DNA from: Betaproteobacteria bacterium
Lineage (GTDB): Bacteria > Pseudomonadota > Gammaproteobacteria > Burkholderiales > Burkholderiaceae_E
Direction of reading: 5' to 3'
DNA length: 64,000 nt
Assembly: GCA_016868375.1 (NCBI GenBank)
Contig: VGHA01000005.1
Location: 1-64,000, forward strand
The position numbers and the translations under genes are program-made. The notes below the pieces were generated by a model. The model was not told the DNA's origin, searched no databases, and saw only the letters and a list, made by a program, of their open reading frames with translations. Positions 1 through 11,129 of this stretch are shown here, one piece after another. How positions within the stretch are numbered: position 1 is the first letter of the stretch; every line of letters begins with the position of its first letter.

Positions 1-28
1 CGGCTCAACTTTGAATTGTACCCTGCCT

Positions 29-1288
29 TCAGGCGGCAGCGGGTTGGTCGAGTTCGAAGGCCTTGTGCAGCGCCCGAACCGCAAGTTCCATGTACTTGTC
101 TTCAATGACCACCGAGATCTTGATTTCGGAGGTGGAGATCATCTGGATGTTGATGCCTTCCTGCGACAGCGTGCGGAACATGAGGCTGGCGATACCCACA
201 TGCGAGCGCATGCCAATGCCCACCACTGAAACCTTGGCAATCTTGGGGTCCCCCACGATGTCGCCGGCCTGAATGCGCGATTTCACCGTGTCGTTCAGAA
301 CAGCGATGGCCTTTTGATATTCGTTGCGATGCACCGTAAACGAGAAGTCGGTGTTGCCACCCACGCTCGCGTTCTGAATGATCATGTCAACGTCAATATT
401 GGCCTCGGCCACCGGACCCAGGATCTGGTAGGCGATGCCCGGCCGGTCGGGAACATTGGTAACTGTGATCTTGGCTTCGTCGCGGTTGAACGCAATACCG
501 GAAATGACCGCCTTCTCCATCTGTTCGTCTTCCTCAAATGTGATCAGGGTGCCCGACTCGGCTTCAGTGGCCAGATCGATGTCGGGCGGCGTGAGGCTGG
601 ATAGCACGCGCGTTTTTACCCGGTACTTGCCTGCAAATTCCACCGACCGAATCTGCAGCACCTTCGAACCCAGGCTGGCCATTTCGAGCATTTCCTCGAA
701 CGTGACACGAGCCAGGCGCCTGGCCTCGGGCACGATGCGCGGGTCAGTGGTGTAGACGCCATCAACGTCGGTGTAAATAAGGCACTCGGCCGCCTGCAAG
801 GCCGCGGCAACCGCGACCGCCGAGGTGTCGGAACCGCCCCGTCCCAAGGTGGTGATGTTGCCGTTTGAATCAACGCCCTGAAAGCCGGTAATGATGACCA
901 CCCGGCCCGCCGCCAGATCGGCACGCACGCGCGCATCGTCGATTGATTCAATGCGCGCCTTGGTAAACGCATCATCGGTGCGAACAGGAACCTGCCAGCC
1001 CGCATAACTGACCGCAGGCACGCCAATGGCGTTCAGGGCCATGGACAGAAGACCCACCGAGACCTGCTCGCCGGTGGACGCAACCATGTCGAGCTCGCGC
1101 GGGTCGGGCTGCGCCTGAATCTCTTTGGCGAGCGCGATCAGCCGATTGGTTTCGCCCGACATGGCAGAGGGCACCACCACCATTTGATGCCCCGCCGCGT
1201 GCCACTTGGCAACCCGCTGCGCAACGTTCTTGATGCGCTCGACCGAGCCCATCGACGTGCCGCCGTACTTGTGAACAATTAAGGCCAT
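29..1288 (-). CDS. lysC: Aspartate kinase
   Basis: 419 aa; N-terminal VHKYGGTSMG, GFQGVDSNGNITTLGRGGSDTSAVAVAA, C-terminal ACT domains (VTNVPDRPGIA, VVGIGMRSHVGIA). Confidence 0.97.
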   Translation of the reverse strand: MALIVHKYGGTSMGSVERIKNVAQRVAKWHAAGHQMVVVPSAMSGETNRLIALAKEIQAQPDPRELDMVASTGEQVSVGLLSMALNAIGVPAVSYAGWQVPVRTDDAFTKARIESIDDARVRADLAAGRVVIITGFQGVDSNGNITTLGRGGSDTSAVAVAAALQAAECLIYTDVDGVYTTDPRIVPEARRLARVTFEEMLEMASLGSKVLQIRSVEFAGKYRVKTRVLSSLTPPDIDLATEAESGTLITFEEDEQMEKAVISGIAFNRDEAKITVTNVPDRPGIAYQILGPVAEANIDVDMIIQNASVGGNTDFSFTVHRNEYQKAIAVLNDTVKSRIQAGDIVGDPKIAKVSVVGIGMRSHVGIASLMFRTLSQEGINIQMISTSEIKISVVIEDKYMELAVRALHKAFELDQPAAA

Positions 1289-1328
1289 GAAAGAAGCGAC
1301 GCAAGGCCGCGTAACTGACGCAAAGCCT

Positions 1329-2741
1329 TTAATTATAGGATAAAAGCCAGTCCGACCGAGGGTCTTCCACGGCTGCCACGCGCACCGATATCGCTACGTT
1401 TGAACCCGCCTTGCCCACGCTCTGACCCACCGGTAGGTCCACCTCACCCAGCCCCGCCACGCCCACCGACATGCCGCCCACCAGCAGCTCGGGCAGCCAG
1501 CTGCGAAGCCAGGGCGGCACGCCCAGTTCCTGCCAGCGCTTACGCACTTCGCGCGAACGCGCCCTGGGGGCAGGCCTGACGCGCAACCGAGCCGATGCTG
1601 CGCGAAGCTCAATGGGTGCCTGCTCGAGCAGGGCGCGATCGACCAGAAACGCGGAACCCGCCGCTGGCACCGACCCTATTGAAAGTTGAAGACCCCATTG
1701 CTGCACATCCAGCATCGACTGCCCTGCCCACTGCCCGCTCCATCGATCGGGCGATGGACGATCCGGGCGCAGCCACGCCTCGGGCGACAAGGCCTGCAAC
1801 CGATCGCGATACCGCACCACACACCAGCCCGCATGAAGCCAGAGCGCATGCGGCGACTGCGACGCGAACACCTGATCGAGCAAGGCAGACAATCGGGCCT
1901 GCGACGGCACGGGCGCCCCACAGCGCCGCAACCAGTGCCGCACCGCGTTGGCCTGGCGCGCGCGCGGAAGGCCCGCCAACGCAGAGGCCATCAATCGGCC
2001 CCCCGCATGCCTGGCCGACACCAGATCGATTTGCGCAAGCTCGTCCGCAAGCTCGGCCGCCTCCGCGATCAGACTGGCACTGCGCGCGGCATTGGCAACA
2101 AAGGCTGGCGCCACCTCGACCAGGGCGGGCATCACCCGCGCACGCAGCGCAGAACGAAGCAGCGTGGGATCGTCGTTCATGGGATCCTGAATGACACCCA
2201 GCGCATGCCGCGCGCAGTAATCAGCCAGGCTTGCGCGCGACAGCGGCAACAACGGCCTGATCAGCCGCACGCCCTCGCGATGCGTATCGGGCTGCATGCC
2301 CGACAAGCCGTCCGGGCCGCTGCCGCGGGCAAGGCCAATCAGCAAGGTTTCGGCCTGATCGTCAGCATGATGTGCGGTAAGCACCGCCGCTGCGCCAAAC
2401 TGATTCGCGCAGGCCACCAGCGAACGATAGCGATGGTCTCGCGCCCACGCCTCGACCGATTCGCCGCGTGCCGGACGACCAGTCAAGCGCCGCAGATCAT
2501 TACGCACACCGAGCTGCCGGGCAGCGGCGGCGCAGTGCTCTGCAAACGCATCGGCCGCTGGCTGCAACCCGTGGTGCACATGACAGGCGACCAACTGCTC
2601 GTGGGGCCAGACCTGCGCACAGGCGTGGAGCAGAGCTGTGGAATCAGCACCGCCGCTGGTGGCCACCACCAGTGTTGCGCCTGACGGCAGCGCCGCAAGC
2701 GCATCGCGAACCGCCTGGACGACCGGATCTTGAGGAGTCAT
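1329..2741 (-). CDS. tilS: tRNA(Ile)-lysidine synthase
   Basis: 470 aa; PP-loop VVATSGGADSTALLHA, HHADDQAETLLIGLARGSG. Confidence 0.95.
   Translation of the reverse strand: MTPQDPVVQAVRDALAALPSGATLVVATSGGADSTALLHACAQVWPHEQLVACHVHHGLQPAADAFAEHCAAAARQLGVRNDLRRLTGRPARGESVEAWARDHRYRSLVACANQFGAAAVLTAHHADDQAETLLIGLARGSGPDGLSGMQPDTHREGVRLIRPLLPLSRASLADYCARHALGVIQDPMNDDPTLLRSALRARVMPALVEVAPAFVANAARSASLIAEAAELADELAQIDLVSARHAGGRLMASALAGLPRARQANAVRHWLRRCGAPVPSQARLSALLDQVFASQSPHALWLHAGWCVVRYRDRLQALSPEAWLRPDRPSPDRWSGQWAGQSMLDVQQWGLQLSIGSVPAAGSAFLVDRALLEQAPIELRAASARLRVRPAPRARSREVRKRWQELGVPPWLRSWLPELLVGGMSVGVAGLGEVDLPVGQSVGKAGSNVAISVRVAAVEDPRSDWLLSYN
1332..1337 (-). promoter_or_regulatory. Candidate -10 element (TATAAT on minus strand) upstream of lysC
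   Basis: ATTATA on + strand = TATAAT on - strand, 44 nt upstream of the lysC start and overlapping the tilS 3' boundary; no good -35 seen. Confidence 0.25.
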
Positions 2742-2755
2742 CGGGCCAGTCGCAC

Positions 2756-3724
2756 TTAGCTGGGCCGCAGTTCCTTGAACTTGCCGTAGGCGAGGATACG
2801 ATCGTGCCGCTGGCGAAGCAGTGTCTTGACATCGATGGACTGCAGCTGGCGCAGCGCATCAGAGATGGCACGACGCAGCAGCTGCGCCATTTGCTGCGGA
2901 TCGCGATGCGCGCCGCCCAGCGGCTCGCTGACGATTCGATCGATGAGGCCAAGCGCTTTCAGGCGATGCGCGGTAATGCCCAGTGTCTCGGCTGCATCAG
3001 GCGCTTTCTCGGCGCTTTTCCAGAGAATGGCCGCGCACCCTTCAGGCGAAATGACCGAATAGATGCCGTACTGAAGCATGAGCACGGTGTCGCCCACCGC
3101 AATGGCCAGCGCACCGCCCGAGCCGCCCTCGCCGATGATGGTGGTGACGATGGGCACGCGCAGCGCAGCCATTTCGATGAGATTGCGGCCAATCGCTTCA
3201 GACTGGTTGCGCTCTTCGGCGCCAATGCCAGGAAACGCGCCAGGCGTGTCCACGAAAGTAAGCACCGGGATTTCAAACTTTTCGGCAAGTTTCATCAGCC
3301 GCAGCGCCTTTCGGTATCCCTCGGGGCGAGGCATGCCGAAGTTTCGGTAGCCGCGCTCGCGTGTATCGCGGCCCTTCTGATGGCCGATCACCATGACCGG
3401 CTGACCATTGAATCGGGCAAGACCGCCCACAATGGCCGGGTCATCGCCATACGCGCGGTCGCCATGCAGCTGATGAAAGTCGGTGCAAAGCGCAGCAATG
3501 TAGTCAAGCGTGTAGGGCCGCTGCGGATGTCTGGCTACCAGGGCCACCTGCCAGGGCGTGAGCTTGGCGTAGGTGTCTTTGAGCAGCGACTGGCTTTTTT
3601 TCTTGAGGTTATCGACTTCCTCGGCGATGTCGATCGCCGAGTCTTCCTGCGCAAACCGCAGTGCCTCGATCTTCTGCTCGAGATCGGCGATCGACGCCTC
3701 GAAATCAAGAAAGGTTGTTTTCAT
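2756..3724 (-). CDS. accA: Acetyl-CoA carboxylase carboxyltransferase subunit alpha
   Basis: 322 aa; [68 protein letters not shown]. Confidence 0.97.
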   Translation of the reverse strand: MKTTFLDFEASIADLEQKIEALRFAQEDSAIDIAEEVDNLKKKSQSLLKDTYAKLTPWQVALVARHPQRPYTLDYIAALCTDFHQLHGDRAYGDDPAIVGGLARFNGQPVMVIGHQKGRDTRERGYRNFGMPRPEGYRKALRLMKLAEKFEIPVLTFVDTPGAFPGIGAEERNQSEAIGRNLIEMAALRVPIVTTIIGEGGSGGALAIAVGDTVLMLQYGIYSVISPEGCAAILWKSAEKAPDAAETLGITAHRLKALGLIDRIVSEPLGGAHRDPQQMAQLLRRAISDALRQLQSIDVKTLLRQRHDRILAYGKFKELRPS

Positions 3725-4347
3725 CAGTACTCCACCGGCAACGGATCAAGGCTGCGCCACAGATACCAGGTGGCCACCGTGCGCCAGGGCCGCCAGCGTT
3801 CGCCAAACTGGCTGGCGTGCGCCCGGCTGACCTTCTCGCCGTCGCCATAGGCACGGCCAATTCCGCGCAACAGCCCGATGTCATCAACGGGATACACGTC
3901 GGGGCGGAGCAGATTAAAGATCAGAAACATCTCGGCTGTCCAGCGCCCGATTCCACGCACCGCGGTGAGCTCGGCAATGATGGCCTCGTCGGGCAGCTGC
4001 GGCCAGCGCTTGGGATCGACACGCCGCTGCACAAACCCGCCAGCAAGATCACGAATGTATTCGGCCTTCCGCTCGGACAAACCGCAGCCCCGAAGCGTGG
4101 TCATTCGCATGCGCGACACGCGAAGTGGCTCAACCGTGCGCGCCGCGCGTGCGAAGCGATCCCAGACCGTTTGCGCGGCCTTCACTGAAATTTGTTGTCC
4201 CACCACCGAGCGCGCGAGCGTAACGAACGGATCACCGCGGGATACCAGATGCACAGCGCCCGCGGACTGAATGATGCCGCCCATGACCGGGTCAATGTGC
4301 GAGAGCTCGCGGCAGGCCTGATCCCAGTAAACCGGCTTCACGCGCAA
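3724..4347 (-). CDS. DNA-3-methyladenine glycosylase II-like (HhH-GPD)
   Basis: 207 aa; HhH-GPD signature [18 protein letters not shown]...[12 protein letters not shown]; start overlaps accA stop. Confidence 0.88.
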   Translation of the reverse strand: MRVKPVYWDQACRELSHIDPVMGGIIQSAGAVHLVSRGDPFVTLARSVVGQQISVKAAQTVWDRFARAARTVEPLRVSRMRMTTLRGCGLSERKAEYIRDLAGGFVQRRVDPKRWPQLPDEAIIAELTAVRGIGRWTAEMFLIFNLLRPDVYPVDDIGLLRGIGRAYGDGEKVSRAHASQFGERWRPWRTVATWYLWRSLDPLPVEY

Positions 4348-5741
4348 CGCCAGCTGGTGCCCGCCGGCGTGTCTTCCAGCACGATTGCCTGGGCCAGGAG
4401 TTCAGCCCGGATGCGATCGGCGTCCTGAAAGCGCTTGGCCTTTTTCGCGGCTGCGCGCTCGGCAATGAGCGCTTCGATTCGTGCAGTGTCGGGGCTGCCA
4501 GTTGACTGATTGGCTTCCGAGCCCGCGAGACCGCTTTGCCGCACGGCCTGTGGCGCACGCCCCAGCAGGCCCAGCACCGAGGCCAATGCCCGCAGTTGCT
4601 CGCGTGCGCCCGCTACGCCACGGTTTGCATCGGCCGCCAACTCAAACAGCACCGACATCGCCACCGGCGTGTTGAAGTCGTCATCCATGGCCTCGCGAAA
4701 ACGCGCGCAGGCGATATCAGACCAGTTGATGGAGGCCACCTGCAGCGGCTGGGCGCCATCACCCAACGCGCCATAGAGTCGAAGCAAGGACTGGCGCGCG
4801 TCTTCGAGATGTGCATCGGAGTAGTTGAGCGGGCTACGGTAATGCGCCCGCAAAATGAACAGGCGAATGACCTCGGCATCAAACTTCTTCAGCACCTCGC
4901 GGATGGTGAAGAAATTGCCAAGCGACTTCGACATTTTTTCGTCATCAACGCGCACAAAGCCGTTGTGCATCCAGTAGCGCACGAACTGATCGTTAAGCGC
5001 GCCCTCACTTTGAGCGATCTCGTTCTCGTGATGCGGAAACTGCAGGTCGGCGCCGCCACCATGAATGTCAATGGTGTTGCCGAGCAGTGAAGTGGCCATG
5101 GCCGAGCATTCAATATGCCAGCCGGGTCGGCCATCACCGTGTGTCGAAGGCCAGCGCGCCTCGGCGGGTTCATCGGGCTTGGCCGCTTTCCAGAGAACGA
5201 AATCAAGCGGATCCTGCTTGGCGCTGTCAACGGCCACGCGTTCGCCGGCCCGCAGGTCATCGAGTGACTTGCCCGACAGTCGGCCATACGCCGCAAAGCG
5301 CCGCACTGCGAAATTGACGTCGCCATCGGCCGCGCGATAGGCCAGACCCTTGCCCTCGAGCAGATCGATCAGGCCAAGCATCTGAGGCACGTAGTCGGTG
5401 GCCCGGGGCTCGTGATCGGGCCGCTGAACGCCCAGCGCATCGGCGTCTTCGTGCATGGCGGCAATGAAGCGGCCGGTAAGCGCGTGAATGGTTTCGTTGT
5501 TGTCAACCGCCCGGCGGATGATCTTGTCTTCGATGTCGGTGATGTTGCGAACGTAAGTGACCGCATAGCCGCTTTGCCGCAGCCAGCGTTGAACGGCGTC
5601 AAACACCACCATGACACGGGCATGGCCGACATGACAGAAATCGTAGACCGTCATGCCGCAGACGTACATGCGCACCCGACCGGGCTCGAGCGGGACGAAA
5701 TCTTCCTTGGCGCGGCTGAGAGTGTTGAAAACGCGGAGCAT
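4338..5741 (-). CDS. cysS: Cysteinyl-tRNA synthetase
   Basis: CHVGHAR (HIGH-type), KMSKSLGNF, zinc-site [12 protein letters not shown] at 5741 ([15 protein letters not shown]) preferred over the longer ORF start at 5822. Confidence 0.95.
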   Translation of the reverse strand: MLRVFNTLSRAKEDFVPLEPGRVRMYVCGMTVYDFCHVGHARVMVVFDAVQRWLRQSGYAVTYVRNITDIEDKIIRRAVDNNETIHALTGRFIAAMHEDADALGVQRPDHEPRATDYVPQMLGLIDLLEGKGLAYRAADGDVNFAVRRFAAYGRLSGKSLDDLRAGERVAVDSAKQDPLDFVLWKAAKPDEPAEARWPSTHGDGRPGWHIECSAMATSLLGNTIDIHGGGADLQFPHHENEIAQSEGALNDQFVRYWMHNGFVRVDDEKMSKSLGNFFTIREVLKKFDAEVIRLFILRAHYRSPLNYSDAHLEDARQSLLRLYGALGDGAQPLQVASINWSDIACARFREAMDDDFNTPVAMSVLFELAADANRGVAGAREQLRALASVLGLLGRAPQAVRQSGLAGSEANQSTGSPDTARIEALIAERAAAKKAKRFQDADRIRAELLAQAIVLEDTPAGTSWRCA

Positions 5742-5784
5742 CGGGATTTTCGGGCGGAACCCCTTTTGGCGGGGCTCGAAAACA

Positions 5785-5798
5785 GGCGAACGTTCGCC
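5785..5798. promoter_or_regulatory. Perfect 14-bp palindrome GGCGAACGTTCGCC in the cysS/TPR divergent intergenic region
   Basis: Sequence is its own reverse complement; lies between divergent start codons at 5741 (-) and 5817 (+). Confidence 0.4.
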
Positions 5799-5816
5799 CG
5801 TTGATAGAATGCTGCG

Positions 5817-6536
5817 ATGCATTCGAGTATAGCACCGGGGCCCTGTCTGCCCTCGAGCGAAGCCGCCTGGCTGGGTTGGCTGCGGCGAGCCTTGCGTGGG
5901 GCGTCGTCAGCCCTGGCACTGGCCGGGGCGCTGGTATGCCTTGCCGGCACGCTGCCACCCTTCCTGACACAGGCGCAGGCGCAGGCACAGGCGCAGCCGC
6001 TGCCCTCGCCACTGTCGCCCGCCTGGTCTGATCCGCGCGCAGCCTCCACCGCGCTTGAGCAGGCCCGTCGCCTCTATGCCGAAGGCCAGCGCGACTCGGC
6101 AATGAAGGTGGTTGATACCGCGCTTCAGAACGCACCGCGCGATGCAGCGCTTCGCTTTACCCGTGCAGTGATGCTCGCCGACGCGGGTCGGTTTGACGAA
6201 GCGCTGCAGGGATTCACCGAGCTTACGCAGGAATTTCCCGAGCTGCCTGAGCCGCATAACAATCTCGCCACGCTGTACGCTGCACGCGGCGAACTTGATC
6301 AGGCGCGTACGGCGCTTGATAACGCGGTGCGCGCGCTGCCGTCTTATGCGCTTGCTTGGGAGAATCTGGGCGATGTGCACCTGCGCATTGCCGAGCGGGC
6401 CTGGGCGCGTGCCGCCTCACTCGATACCGGGTCTGCCGCACAGGGCAAACTCAAGCTCGCTCGCGAGTTGATTGATCGCGTTTCGCCAACCGGCGCACGA
6501 CCTGCGTCGGTCAATCTGCCTGGCAGGCGTCCGTAA
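5817..6536 (+). CDS. Exported TPR-repeat protein
   Basis: 239 aa; TPR-like helices ([86 protein letters not shown]); N-terminal hydrophobic segment. Confidence 0.8.
   Translation: MHSSIAPGPCLPSSEAAWLGWLRRALRGASSALALAGALVCLAGTLPPFLTQAQAQAQAQPLPSPLSPAWSDPRAASTALEQARRLYAEGQRDSAMKVVDTALQNAPRDAALRFTRAVMLADAGRFDEALQGFTELTQEFPELPEPHNNLATLYAARGELDQARTALDNAVRALPSYALAWENLGDVHLRIAERAWARAASLDTGSAAQGKLKLARELIDRVSPTGARPASVNLPGRRP
5970..5996 (+). repeat. Short tandem hexamer (CAGGCG/CAGGCA x4 + CAG) coding QAQAQAQAQ
   Basis: Read directly: caggcg caggcg caggca caggcg cag, near the predicted signal peptide end. Confidence 0.85.
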
Positions 6537-6582
6537 CCGGACAACGGCCAATCCACCCCCTCCACTGCCTCCGAGGACTCCG

Positions 6583-7176
6583 ATGCTGTTCAGAAAACTT
6601 CCGCTGATTGCCGCCCTGCTGATGACGATGGCCATGACCGACGAGGGCGCAGCCGCGGGCTCACCGCAGGTGCTCATGAAAACCTCGATGGGCGAGGTGG
6701 TCATTGAGCTCTATCCCGACAAGGCGCCCAAGACCGTCGACAACTTTCTGAAGTACGTGAAAAGCGGCTTCTACACCGACACCGTTTTCCACCGCGTGAT
6801 CAACGGCTTCATGGTTCAGGGCGGCGGCTATCCGAAGTCGATGTACCAGGGCGACATGGGACGCAAGGAAACATTTCCCCCCATCGAACTCGAATCCAAG
6901 AATGGTCTGAAGAACGACACCGGCTGGCTCGCGATGGCGCGCACGTCCGTCCCCAACTCGGCCACGTCGCAGTTCTTCATCAACGTTGTCGACAACGACA
7001 TGCTCAATCACCCGAAACCTGACGGACACGGCTATGCGGTGTTCGGCAAAGTGATCAAGGGCATGGAAGTGGTGAACGCCATCAAGGGTGTGAAAACCAC
7101 TCGGATGGGCCCGATGGCAGACGTTCCGGCCGAACCGGTGGTCATTCAATCGATTACGGTGGTTGGCGCCAAGTAA
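6583..7176 (+). CDS. Peptidylprolyl isomerase, cyclophilin type, exported
   Basis: VVIELYPDKAPKTVDNFLKYVKSGFYTDTVFHRVINGFMVQGGG, signal peptide MLFRKLPLIAALLMTMAM; internal ATG chosen. Confidence 0.93.
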   Translation: MLFRKLPLIAALLMTMAMTDEGAAAGSPQVLMKTSMGEVVIELYPDKAPKTVDNFLKYVKSGFYTDTVFHRVINGFMVQGGGYPKSMYQGDMGRKETFPPIELESKNGLKNDTGWLAMARTSVPNSATSQFFINVVDNDMLNHPKPDGHGYAVFGKVIKGMEVVNAIKGVKTTRMGPMADVPAEPVVIQSITVVGAK

Positions 7177-7932
7177 GTGAGCGCCGCTGCGCGGCTCAAT
7201 GTGACCGCAGGCGAAGTTGCCCTCTTCGCCTCGGACATGCATCTGGGCGATCACGACCCGGACACCGCCGCGCAGTTTTTTCAGGCACTGGACGCGCAGT
7301 CAGCGTCCATCACCCATCTGTTTCTGCTGGGCGATATCTTCGAGGCCTGGGTTGGCGACGATCAGCCCGACCTGGTTGCCGCGCAGCTTGGCGAACGGCT
7401 CCTGCGGCTCTCGCAACGCGGTGTTCGGATTGCGCTGATGCGCGGCAATCGCGACTTCCTGCTGGGCAGCGCGTCGGTGGGTCAAACCTGGCCTGAGCGT
7501 CACGGCGCGTTACTGCTTGACGACCCCACGGTCATTCAGTTGTTCGAGCGTCTGGTACTGCTCTCGCACGGTGATGCGTGGTGCACCGATGACCATGCTT
7601 ACCAACGCTTTCGCGCTGAAGTTCGAACCCCCGTCTGGCAGCAGACGTTTCTCGCGCGGCCGCTCGCTGAGCGGCTGGCAATCGCGCGCGAGATGCGCGC
7701 CCAAAGCGAGCGCAACAAGCAGAGCCAGGACGTTGGCGATGTGAATCTGGAGGCCGTTCGCGAGGCGCTTCGGAGCGCAGGCGTGCGCCATGTGATTCAT
7801 GGGCATACGCACCGGCCGGGACGGTATGCGTTGGGTGACGGGTTGGAGCGTTGGGTGCTGCCGGATTGGCTGGCGGCGCAGGGGCGCGGCGAGCTATTAA
7901 AGGTGGATGCGCTCAGTCCACCATCCGGTTAA
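7177..7932 (+). CDS. lpxH: UDP-2,3-diacylglucosamine diphosphatase
   Basis: 251 aa; [47 protein letters not shown] start. Confidence 0.93.
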   Translation: MSAAARLNVTAGEVALFASDMHLGDHDPDTAAQFFQALDAQSASITHLFLLGDIFEAWVGDDQPDLVAAQLGERLLRLSQRGVRIALMRGNRDFLLGSASVGQTWPERHGALLLDDPTVIQLFERLVLLSHGDAWCTDDHAYQRFRAEVRTPVWQQTFLARPLAERLAIAREMRAQSERNKQSQDVGDVNLEAVREALRSAGVRHVIHGHTHRPGRYALGDGLERWVLPDWLAAQGRGELLKVDALSPPSG

Positions 7933-8662
7933 GCGTTTTCGCATCCAGCGGGCTCGATTCCCCGCGCGCAACATTGCTGCCTAGCCCCGCAAGCGCCTGC
8001 TGCAAGGCTTCAATCTGGCGGTCCTGGTCGGCCACATGATCAATCAACCTGTGCAGCGCAATGACCAGTGGGTCATCGGCTGACTGCGTGACTGCGTAGG
8101 CGGAAAAGCCCATCTTCGCGGCCTGGGCCTCGCGCCGCTGGGCCTCTTCGCTTTCAATGACCCGAGCGGGAATGCCCACGGCGGTCGCGCCCGGGGGCAC
8201 CTCTTTGACCACCACAGAATTGGAGCCGATGCGAGCGCCCTCGCCCACCGTGAACGGCCCCAGCACCTTTGCCCCCGCCCCCACCACAACACCGGGGGCG
8301 AGCGTGGGATGGCGCTTGGAGCCTCGAACGAGCGAGGTGCCGCCCAAGGTCACGCCCTGATAGATCGTGCAGTCATCGCCGATTTCCGCGGTCTCGCCAA
8401 TGACCACGCCCATGCCATGATCGATGAACACCCGACGACCAATGGTGGCACCAGGATGAATTTCGATGCCGGTCAGGAATCGGCTGAGATGCGACACAGA
8501 ACGCGCAGCGGTCGTCCAACGCACCCGCCACAATCGGTTGGCAAGGCGATGCAGCACCAGCGCATGAATACCCGGATAACACAGGCATACCTCGAGCGTT
8601 GAACGCGCAGCAGGGTCGCGCTCCCTTACCGCGGCGATATCGTCGCGCAGTCGCTCGAACAT
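7913..8662 (-). CDS. cysE: Serine O-acetyltransferase
   Basis: 249 aa; [44 protein letters not shown] hexapeptide repeats; 3' end overlaps lpxH by 20 bp, convergent. Confidence 0.95.
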   Translation of the reverse strand: MFERLRDDIAAVRERDPAARSTLEVCLCYPGIHALVLHRLANRLWRVRWTTAARSVSHLSRFLTGIEIHPGATIGRRVFIDHGMGVVIGETAEIGDDCTIYQGVTLGGTSLVRGSKRHPTLAPGVVVGAGAKVLGPFTVGEGARIGSNSVVVKEVPPGATAVGIPARVIESEEAQRREAQAAKMGFSAYAVTQSADDPLVIALHRLIDHVADQDRQIEALQQALAGLGSNVARGESSPLDAKTLNRMVD

Positions 8663-8767
8663 GATCAGTGCTCCCGGGGCCAGGTCAGGTCAGATGCCGC
8701 CTTGCGAATGGGAAACGGCATTCTTCAAGGGGCGTGAGTTTAGGCGCAGTCAGGAAACCCTACTGCC

Positions 8768-9559
8768 TCAGGGTTCGCGCCGGGCCTTCTCGAGAAGCGC
8801 CACCTGCCGATCAATCTGGGTGCAGATACCACGCAGAATATCCACCTCTTCCACCTCCAGCCGCGTGCGCGACAGCAGGCGGCGCAGCCGAGGCATCAGT
8901 TTTTTCGGATGACGCGGGTCGATGAATGCGATGGCCACCATGGAACGCTCAAGATGCTCGAAGACGCGCTCCACCGCCTCGTGCGAGGCGTAGCGGCCCT
9001 GCCAGGGCAGATCGGGTTCGATGGGCGTCGAAGCCTCGCACGACAACGCGTAGGCGAGCACCTGCACGGATTGCGCAAGATTAAGCGACCCGTAGCCTGG
9101 CGCAGTGGGAATCGAGACCACGGCCTGGCAGCGCCCCACCGATTCAATCGATAACCCGGTGCGCTCGGGGCCAAACACAAATGCCACCTGATGGCTGGGG
9201 TCGCGCGACAGCTCCTGCAGTGCCTCGCGAGCGAGGACGGCAGGCGGCTGAGGCGTTGCGCCAAATTCTCTGGAGGCCGCGCTGACCGCAATCGCAAACG
9301 ACACAGGCGCCAGCGCATCCTCAAGCGTGGGAACCACCTTCGCGTGGGCAAGCACCTGGGTTGCGTTGCTTGCGAAGGCGAGCGCGTCGGGGTTCGACAG
9401 CACGTCGGGAAAGCGCGGATCCACCAGCACCAGCTGCTCGAGTCCCATTACCCGCATGGCGCGTGCGGTAGCCCCGACATTGCCCGGATGGCTGGGCTGA
9501 ACCAGCACAAAACGGATTTTTGAAAACGCTTCCGGTGGATCGAACTGCAGTCCGTGCAT
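8768..9559 (-). CDS. trmJ: tRNA/rRNA methyltransferase, SpoU/TrmJ family
   Basis: 263 aa; IRFVLVQPSHPGNVGATARAMRVMGLEQLVLV, VAFVFGPERTGLS, SLNLAQSVQVLAYAL. Confidence 0.9.
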   Translation of the reverse strand: MHGLQFDPPEAFSKIRFVLVQPSHPGNVGATARAMRVMGLEQLVLVDPRFPDVLSNPDALAFASNATQVLAHAKVVPTLEDALAPVSFAIAVSAASREFGATPQPPAVLAREALQELSRDPSHQVAFVFGPERTGLSIESVGRCQAVVSIPTAPGYGSLNLAQSVQVLAYALSCEASTPIEPDLPWQGRYASHEAVERVFEHLERSMVAIAFIDPRHPKKLMPRLRRLLSRTRLEVEEVDILRGICTQIDRQVALLEKARREP

Positions 9560-9596
9560 CGGGTTCCCTTAAAATAACGAATTTCGGGACGCGTTC

Positions 9597-10571
9597 ATGC
9601 ATCCGATGCTCAACACAGCGGTTCGGGCCGCTCGGCAGGCCGGCCGTATCATCAACCGGGCCAGCCTCGACCTTGACACGCTGGCGGTGGCCCGCAAACA
9701 GCGCAACGATTTCGTGACCGAAGTCGATCGCGCATCAGAAGAAGCCATCATCGAGGTACTTCGCACCGCGTACCCAAGTCATTCTATCCTCGCCGAAGAG
9801 TCAGGCCACGACCCCAAAGGCAACAAAGGGCATCCGCGCGAAGCCGAAAACATCTGGATCATCGATCCGCTGGATGGCACCACCAACTTCATCCACGGCT
9901 TTCCGCAGTACGCCGTGTCCATTGCGCTCATGCAGAAGGGCGTGGTCACCCAGGCTGTGGTGTACGACCCGTCGCGCGACGAACTGTTCACCGCCACCCG
10001 AGGGCGCGGCGCCTACCTGAACGGGCGGCGAATCCGGGTCTCCAAGCGCCTGCGGATCGAAGAGTCGCTGATTGGTACGGGCTTTCCCTTCCGAAAACTC
10101 GACATGCTCGATGGCTACCTCGCGATGATGCGGGTGGTGATGGAGCGCGCGGCGGGTCTGCGCCGGCCAGGCGCGGCAGCCCTGGACCTCGCCTATGTCG
10201 CAGCGGGGCGGCTCGACGGTTTCTTCGAGTTGGGGCTTGCGCCCTGGGATGCCGCGGCAGGAAGCCTGCTGATCACCGAAGCGGGCGGCATGGTGGGCAA
10301 CTTCGGCGCCGAAGGCGATTACCTGTTTTCCGAGCAGATCGTGGCCGGCACACCGAAGGTGTTTGCCAACCTGATCGCGCTGCTGCACCGCCACGTCGTT
10401 GCCGCCGAGGTAGCCGTGACGGCGGCAGCAGCCAAACCCGCGGCCACGGCGGCTGCAGCACCTGCCGCTGAGCGTCCAACCGACGATGCAAGGCGCGACC
10501 CCAACCGCCGCGCCATTCGACCGATTCGTAAGCGCGCCGACGCCGAATCAGGCGGCGGGCAAAGCGCCTAA
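9597..10571 (+). CDS. suhB: Inositol monophosphatase family protein with Ala-rich C-terminal extension
   Basis: 324 aa; [37 protein letters not shown]-terminal [47 protein letters not shown]. Confidence 0.92.
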   Translation: MHPMLNTAVRAARQAGRIINRASLDLDTLAVARKQRNDFVTEVDRASEEAIIEVLRTAYPSHSILAEESGHDPKGNKGHPREAENIWIIDPLDGTTNFIHGFPQYAVSIALMQKGVVTQAVVYDPSRDELFTATRGRGAYLNGRRIRVSKRLRIEESLIGTGFPFRKLDMLDGYLAMMRVVMERAAGLRRPGAAALDLAYVAAGRLDGFFELGLAPWDAAAGSLLITEAGGMVGNFGAEGDYLFSEQIVAGTPKVFANLIALLHRHVVAAEVAVTAAAAKPAATAAAAPAAERPTDDARRDPNRRAIRPIRKRADAESGGGQSA

Positions 10572-11129
10572 GCGAATCCACCACTGCCTGAACGACTCAA
10601 CCAGCGGTCGCTCCACCCGAAGCTCGATCAGGCGAAGCGTCGGGTCGGTGGTGGCGCCCTCAATGCCCGCATCAAACAGGACCGCTGCGAAGGGGCCGAA
10701 GCGGGTGGCGATACAGGCCCCATCAAGTACCTCGGTGCCCACCGGCCCAGCGCGTTCAAACAGGTCGCGCAATGCGGACTCAGGCCCGCTCAGTAAAAGC
10801 ACGCCCCACGCATCACTGATCACAGTCACCATGGCGTTCACGGCGGCGCATGCGAGGTTGAGCTGCTGCTGAATTGCATGCTCGTGATCAGCGGGGCCAT
10901 CGATCAGCCAGACACCAGGCGCAGTGGACCACCACCGTACCTTGCCCCCTGAATGAAGTTTCAGCGGCGCTGAGCGCCACGGAACGCCCAGCGCCTCGCC
11001 AATCCAGCGGCTGTCCGAGGCCGGGTTCATTCGCACCGACAGCAATGCCCGCGCGGCAGGCGTCTCGAGGCGAACTGTTCCACCTTCGCAGCGCACCGCA
11101 CGGCCGGCAAGCGCGTCGGATTCAGCCAC
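10548..11129 (-). CDS. soxG: Sarcosine oxidase gamma subunit
   Basis: GTG at 11129 preferred (overlaps end of soxA); position after soxA in a canonical soxBDAG order; [37 protein letters not shown]. Confidence 0.75.
   Translation of the reverse strand: MAESDALAGRAVRCEGGTVRLETPAARALLSVRMNPASDSRWIGEALGVPWRSAPLKLHSGGKVRWWSTAPGVWLIDGPADHEHAIQQQLNLACAAVNAMVTVISDAWGVLLLSGPESALRDLFERAGPVGTEVLDGACIATRFGPFAAVLFDAGIEGATTDPTLRLIELRVERPLVESFRQWWIRLGALPAA

Noticed and set aside
1686-3850. Long + strand ORFs of 332 and 460 aa opposite tilS and accA
   Set aside because: Fully antisense to strongly supported core genes, with Arg/Ala/His-rich composition typical of high-GC shadow frames and no recognisable domains.
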